Shown here piece after piece: positions 6,601 to 7,092 of a stretch of DNA of 7,092 nt. The stretch's first letter is position 1, and the number at the start of each line of letters is the position of its first letter. A program made the position numbers and the translations under genes. Below the pieces are notes generated by a model. That model searched no databases. It had not been told where the DNA came from and saw only the letters and a list, made by a program, of their open reading frames with translations. The stretch spans positions 1,970 through 9,061 of the forward strand of contig WTKB01000154.1 in assembly GCA_011524575.1 (NCBI GenBank). The letters run 5' to 3'. This DNA comes from Aquimarina sp. Its GTDB lineage: Bacteria > Bacteroidota > Bacteroidia > Flavobacteriales > Flavobacteriaceae.

Positions 6601-6988
6601 TTTTGAGCTTTTTAAGAAGATGTTAGATCGTATGGGTAAAGAGATTATTTCCTTTTTATTTAAATCAGAATTACCATCTCAAAACCCAGAAATTACTAGA
6701 GAACAAGAGTTATCCGATAATTTACAAAATACTATAGAGAATAAAGAGGAAATTCAAAATCTTGAAACAAGAGCTGCAGAAAACCAAAAACGAATCCAAC
6801 AGCAACAAAATGCACAAGCACAACCCGTAGTTGACACTATGGTTCGTGAAGCACAAAAAATTGGTAGAAATGATAAAATAGTTATAAAAAATATTAGAAA
6901 TGGTCAATCTAAAGTTTTAAAGTTCAAACAGGCCATTCCATTACTAGAAACTAGGGAGTGGGGTATTGTTGGAAAAGTAGAAGAATAG
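3611..6988 (+). CDS. secA: Preprotein translocase ATPase SecA
   Basis: SecA is the ATPase that pushes unfolded secretory proteins through SecYEG at the inner membrane. This 1125-residue protein has Walker A QTGEGKT (193-199), DEVD (300-303), DARTPL (309-314), MTGTA (570-574), TNMAGRGTDI (684-693) and the arginine-finger segment RQLRGRSGRQGD (720-731). The scaffold region has YDDVMN (799-804), and the two-helix-finger region contains Trp965. It exceeds the 901 residues of E. coli SecA through insertions near residues 50-104, around 325-430 and in the C-terminal half, as is usual in Bacteroidota. The C-terminus lacks the cysteine zinc motif: after GRNDK (1085-1089) comes a different tail ending in GKVEE. 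I chose the ATG at 3611, where MGILDSIIKVFVGDKSKK gives the canonical N-terminus. The in-frame TTG at 3548 would translate the terminator hairpin. The reading frame is intact. Confidence 0.97.
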   Translation: MGILDSIIKVFVGDKSKKDIKDIQPIIAKIKKAESQLTKLSNDELRAKTVHFKNTIDTNRKDLQSQIEDLNLKASETSNIDLKEDYYAKIDTLKQEIKKRTAKTLDELLPEAFAVVKETARRFTNNDTVEVTANINDEQLAVTKEYVTIEQDKAFWATSWDAAGSTVKWNMIHYDVQLIGGITLHKGRIAEMQTGEGKTLMATLPVYLNALTGNGVHLVTVNDYLARRDCEWMAPLFQFHGLSIDCIDRHRPNSKERHAAYRCDIVYGTNNEFGFDYLRDNMSHSPEDLVQGDHYFAIVDEVDSVLIDDARTPLIISGPVTRGNEHEFEFLKPKISNLVNLQQKFLVKILSEAKKLIREGNTKDGGFKLLQAYRGIPKNKALIKFLSEDGVKQLLQKTENYYLQDNKREMHLVDADLYYVIEEKNNQIELTENGVAHLSSEDDPNFFILPEISLELAAIDRQNLPSEEAAEKKEAIYREFSAKSERIHSTKQLLKAYSLFEKDVAYVVMDNKVKIVDEQTGRIMDGRRFSDGLHQALEAKENVKIEDATQTLATVTLQNYFRLYDKLSGMTGTAITEAGEFWEIYKLDVVEIPTNKPIARDDRQDLIYKTKREKYNAVIEDVVKLSKSGRPVLIGTTSVEISELLSRMLTLRKIEHNVLNAKLHGKEADIVTEAGKKGVVTIATNMAGRGTDIKLSKEVLDAGGLAIIGTERHDSRRVDRQLRGRSGRQGDVGSSQFYISLEDNLMRLFGSERIAKLMDKMKIEEGEVLQAKMLSNSIERAQKKVEENNFGMRKHLLEYDDVMNAQREVVYKRRRHALYGKRLKVDIINMIYNITEQLAQEHFISKDFKNLEFEIFRNFGITELLSEDTFKSFTTVKDLTKILFEKVEAAYEQQMLERANAVYQVIKKVHEDPNVNFERIRVPFSDGQKTLNVNTDLQKAYESQGKQVIEDFEKNITLALIDDTWKNHLRKMDELKQSVRLAVHEQKDPLLIYKFEAFELFKKMLDRMGKEIISFLFKSELPSQNPEITREQELSDNLQNTIENKEEIQNLETRAAENQKRIQQQQNAQAQPVVDTMVREAQKIGRNDKIVIKNIRNGQSKVLKFKQAIPLLETREWGIVGKVEE

Positions 6989-7019
6989 ATTATTTATAAT
7001 TAGTATTTACCAACGATTC

Positions 7020-7049
7020 TTTGAGAGCTTGTTTAAGCAAGCTCTTAAA
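7020..7049. repeat. Hairpin-forming inverted repeat after secA
   Basis: AGAGCTTG (7024-7031) and CAAGCTCT (7038-7045) form a perfect 8-bp stem with a six-base loop. Allowing one G-U pair the stem extends to 12 pairs over 7020-7049. No T-run follows on either strand, so it is a weak terminator candidate by itself. It may stabilise the secA mRNA 3' end or assist the second hairpin downstream. Confidence 0.6.
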
Positions 7050-7067
7050 TTGATATAAAATAAACAA

Positions 7068-7092
7068 GCCTCTTTTAATTATTAAAAGAGGC
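7068..7092 (+). terminator. Probable secA terminator, cut by the window edge
   Basis: GCCTCTTTTAA (7068-7078) and its exact reverse complement TTAAAAGAGGC (7082-7092) form an 11-bp stem with a three-base loop. The stem has a G/C base and lies 79 bp after the secA stop codon, as expected for an intrinsic terminator. The window ends at the last base of the stem, so the T-run that would confirm a rightward terminator cannot be seen. An imperfect A-rich stretch precedes it, so it might serve both strands. Confidence 0.7.

Noticed and set aside
6722..6907. Minus-strand hydrophobic ORF of 61 residues
   Set aside because: It is antisense to the Gln/Asn/Lys-rich SecA tail; the Leu/Phe/Ile content follows from that composition.
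1816..7036. 13-base repeat AGAGCTTGTTTAA at 1816-1828 and 7024-7036
   Set aside because: With this base composition about one such match between two places is expected by chance in 7 kb; the first copy overlaps the arsM stop codon and has no partner arm.

Overview
The window is about two-thirds A+T and carries genes on the plus strand only. It reads as chromosomal DNA of a member of the Bacteroidota, most likely a flavobacterium. Four signs support this. No gene has a convincing Shine-Dalgarno sequence, and starts are preceded by A/T-rich leaders. One intergenic gap holds a TAnnTTTG-type -7 element, the Bacteroidota promoter form. SecA is about 1125 residues with the long insertions typical of the phylum and no zinc-binding tail. 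The PduO-type cobalamin adenosyltransferase, DUF2795 protein and SecA stand in that order, as I recall from flavobacteria.

Bases 1-1817 hold a trimeric-type purine nucleoside phosphorylase, then 13 bp later an ArsM methyltransferase of the arsenosugar-biosynthesis type. Bases 1887-3181 hold a PPP-like metallophosphatase and, 14 bp later, the cobalamin adenosyltransferase. A good promoter candidate lies just before the phosphatase. Bases 3182-3501 hold a perfect 12-bp palindrome followed by the small acidic DUF2795 protein. A strong intrinsic terminator (3551-3583) ends only 27 bp before secA (3611-6988). The last 104 bp contain two hairpins, the second probably the secA terminator.

The most interesting part is the phosphorylase-arsM pair. 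In known arsenosugar synthesis, ArsM makes dimethylarsenic, a radical SAM enzyme (ArsS) attaches a 5'-deoxyadenosyl group, and the adenine must then be removed. At the two positions that separate purine nucleoside phosphorylase from methylthioadenosine phosphorylase, this phosphorylase has the second type of residue: Asp233 for base choice and Ile245 near the 5' position. It is therefore a reasonable candidate for that adenine-removing step. ArsS and the arsenosugar glycosyltransferases are not in the window. If the interpretation is right, they should lie upstream or elsewhere in the genome.

The second half (cobalamin adenosylation, DUF2795, SecA) looks like ordinary conserved housekeeping content. 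No mobile elements, CRISPR arrays, tRNAs or rRNAs were seen, and no stretch over 300 bp lacks a gene.
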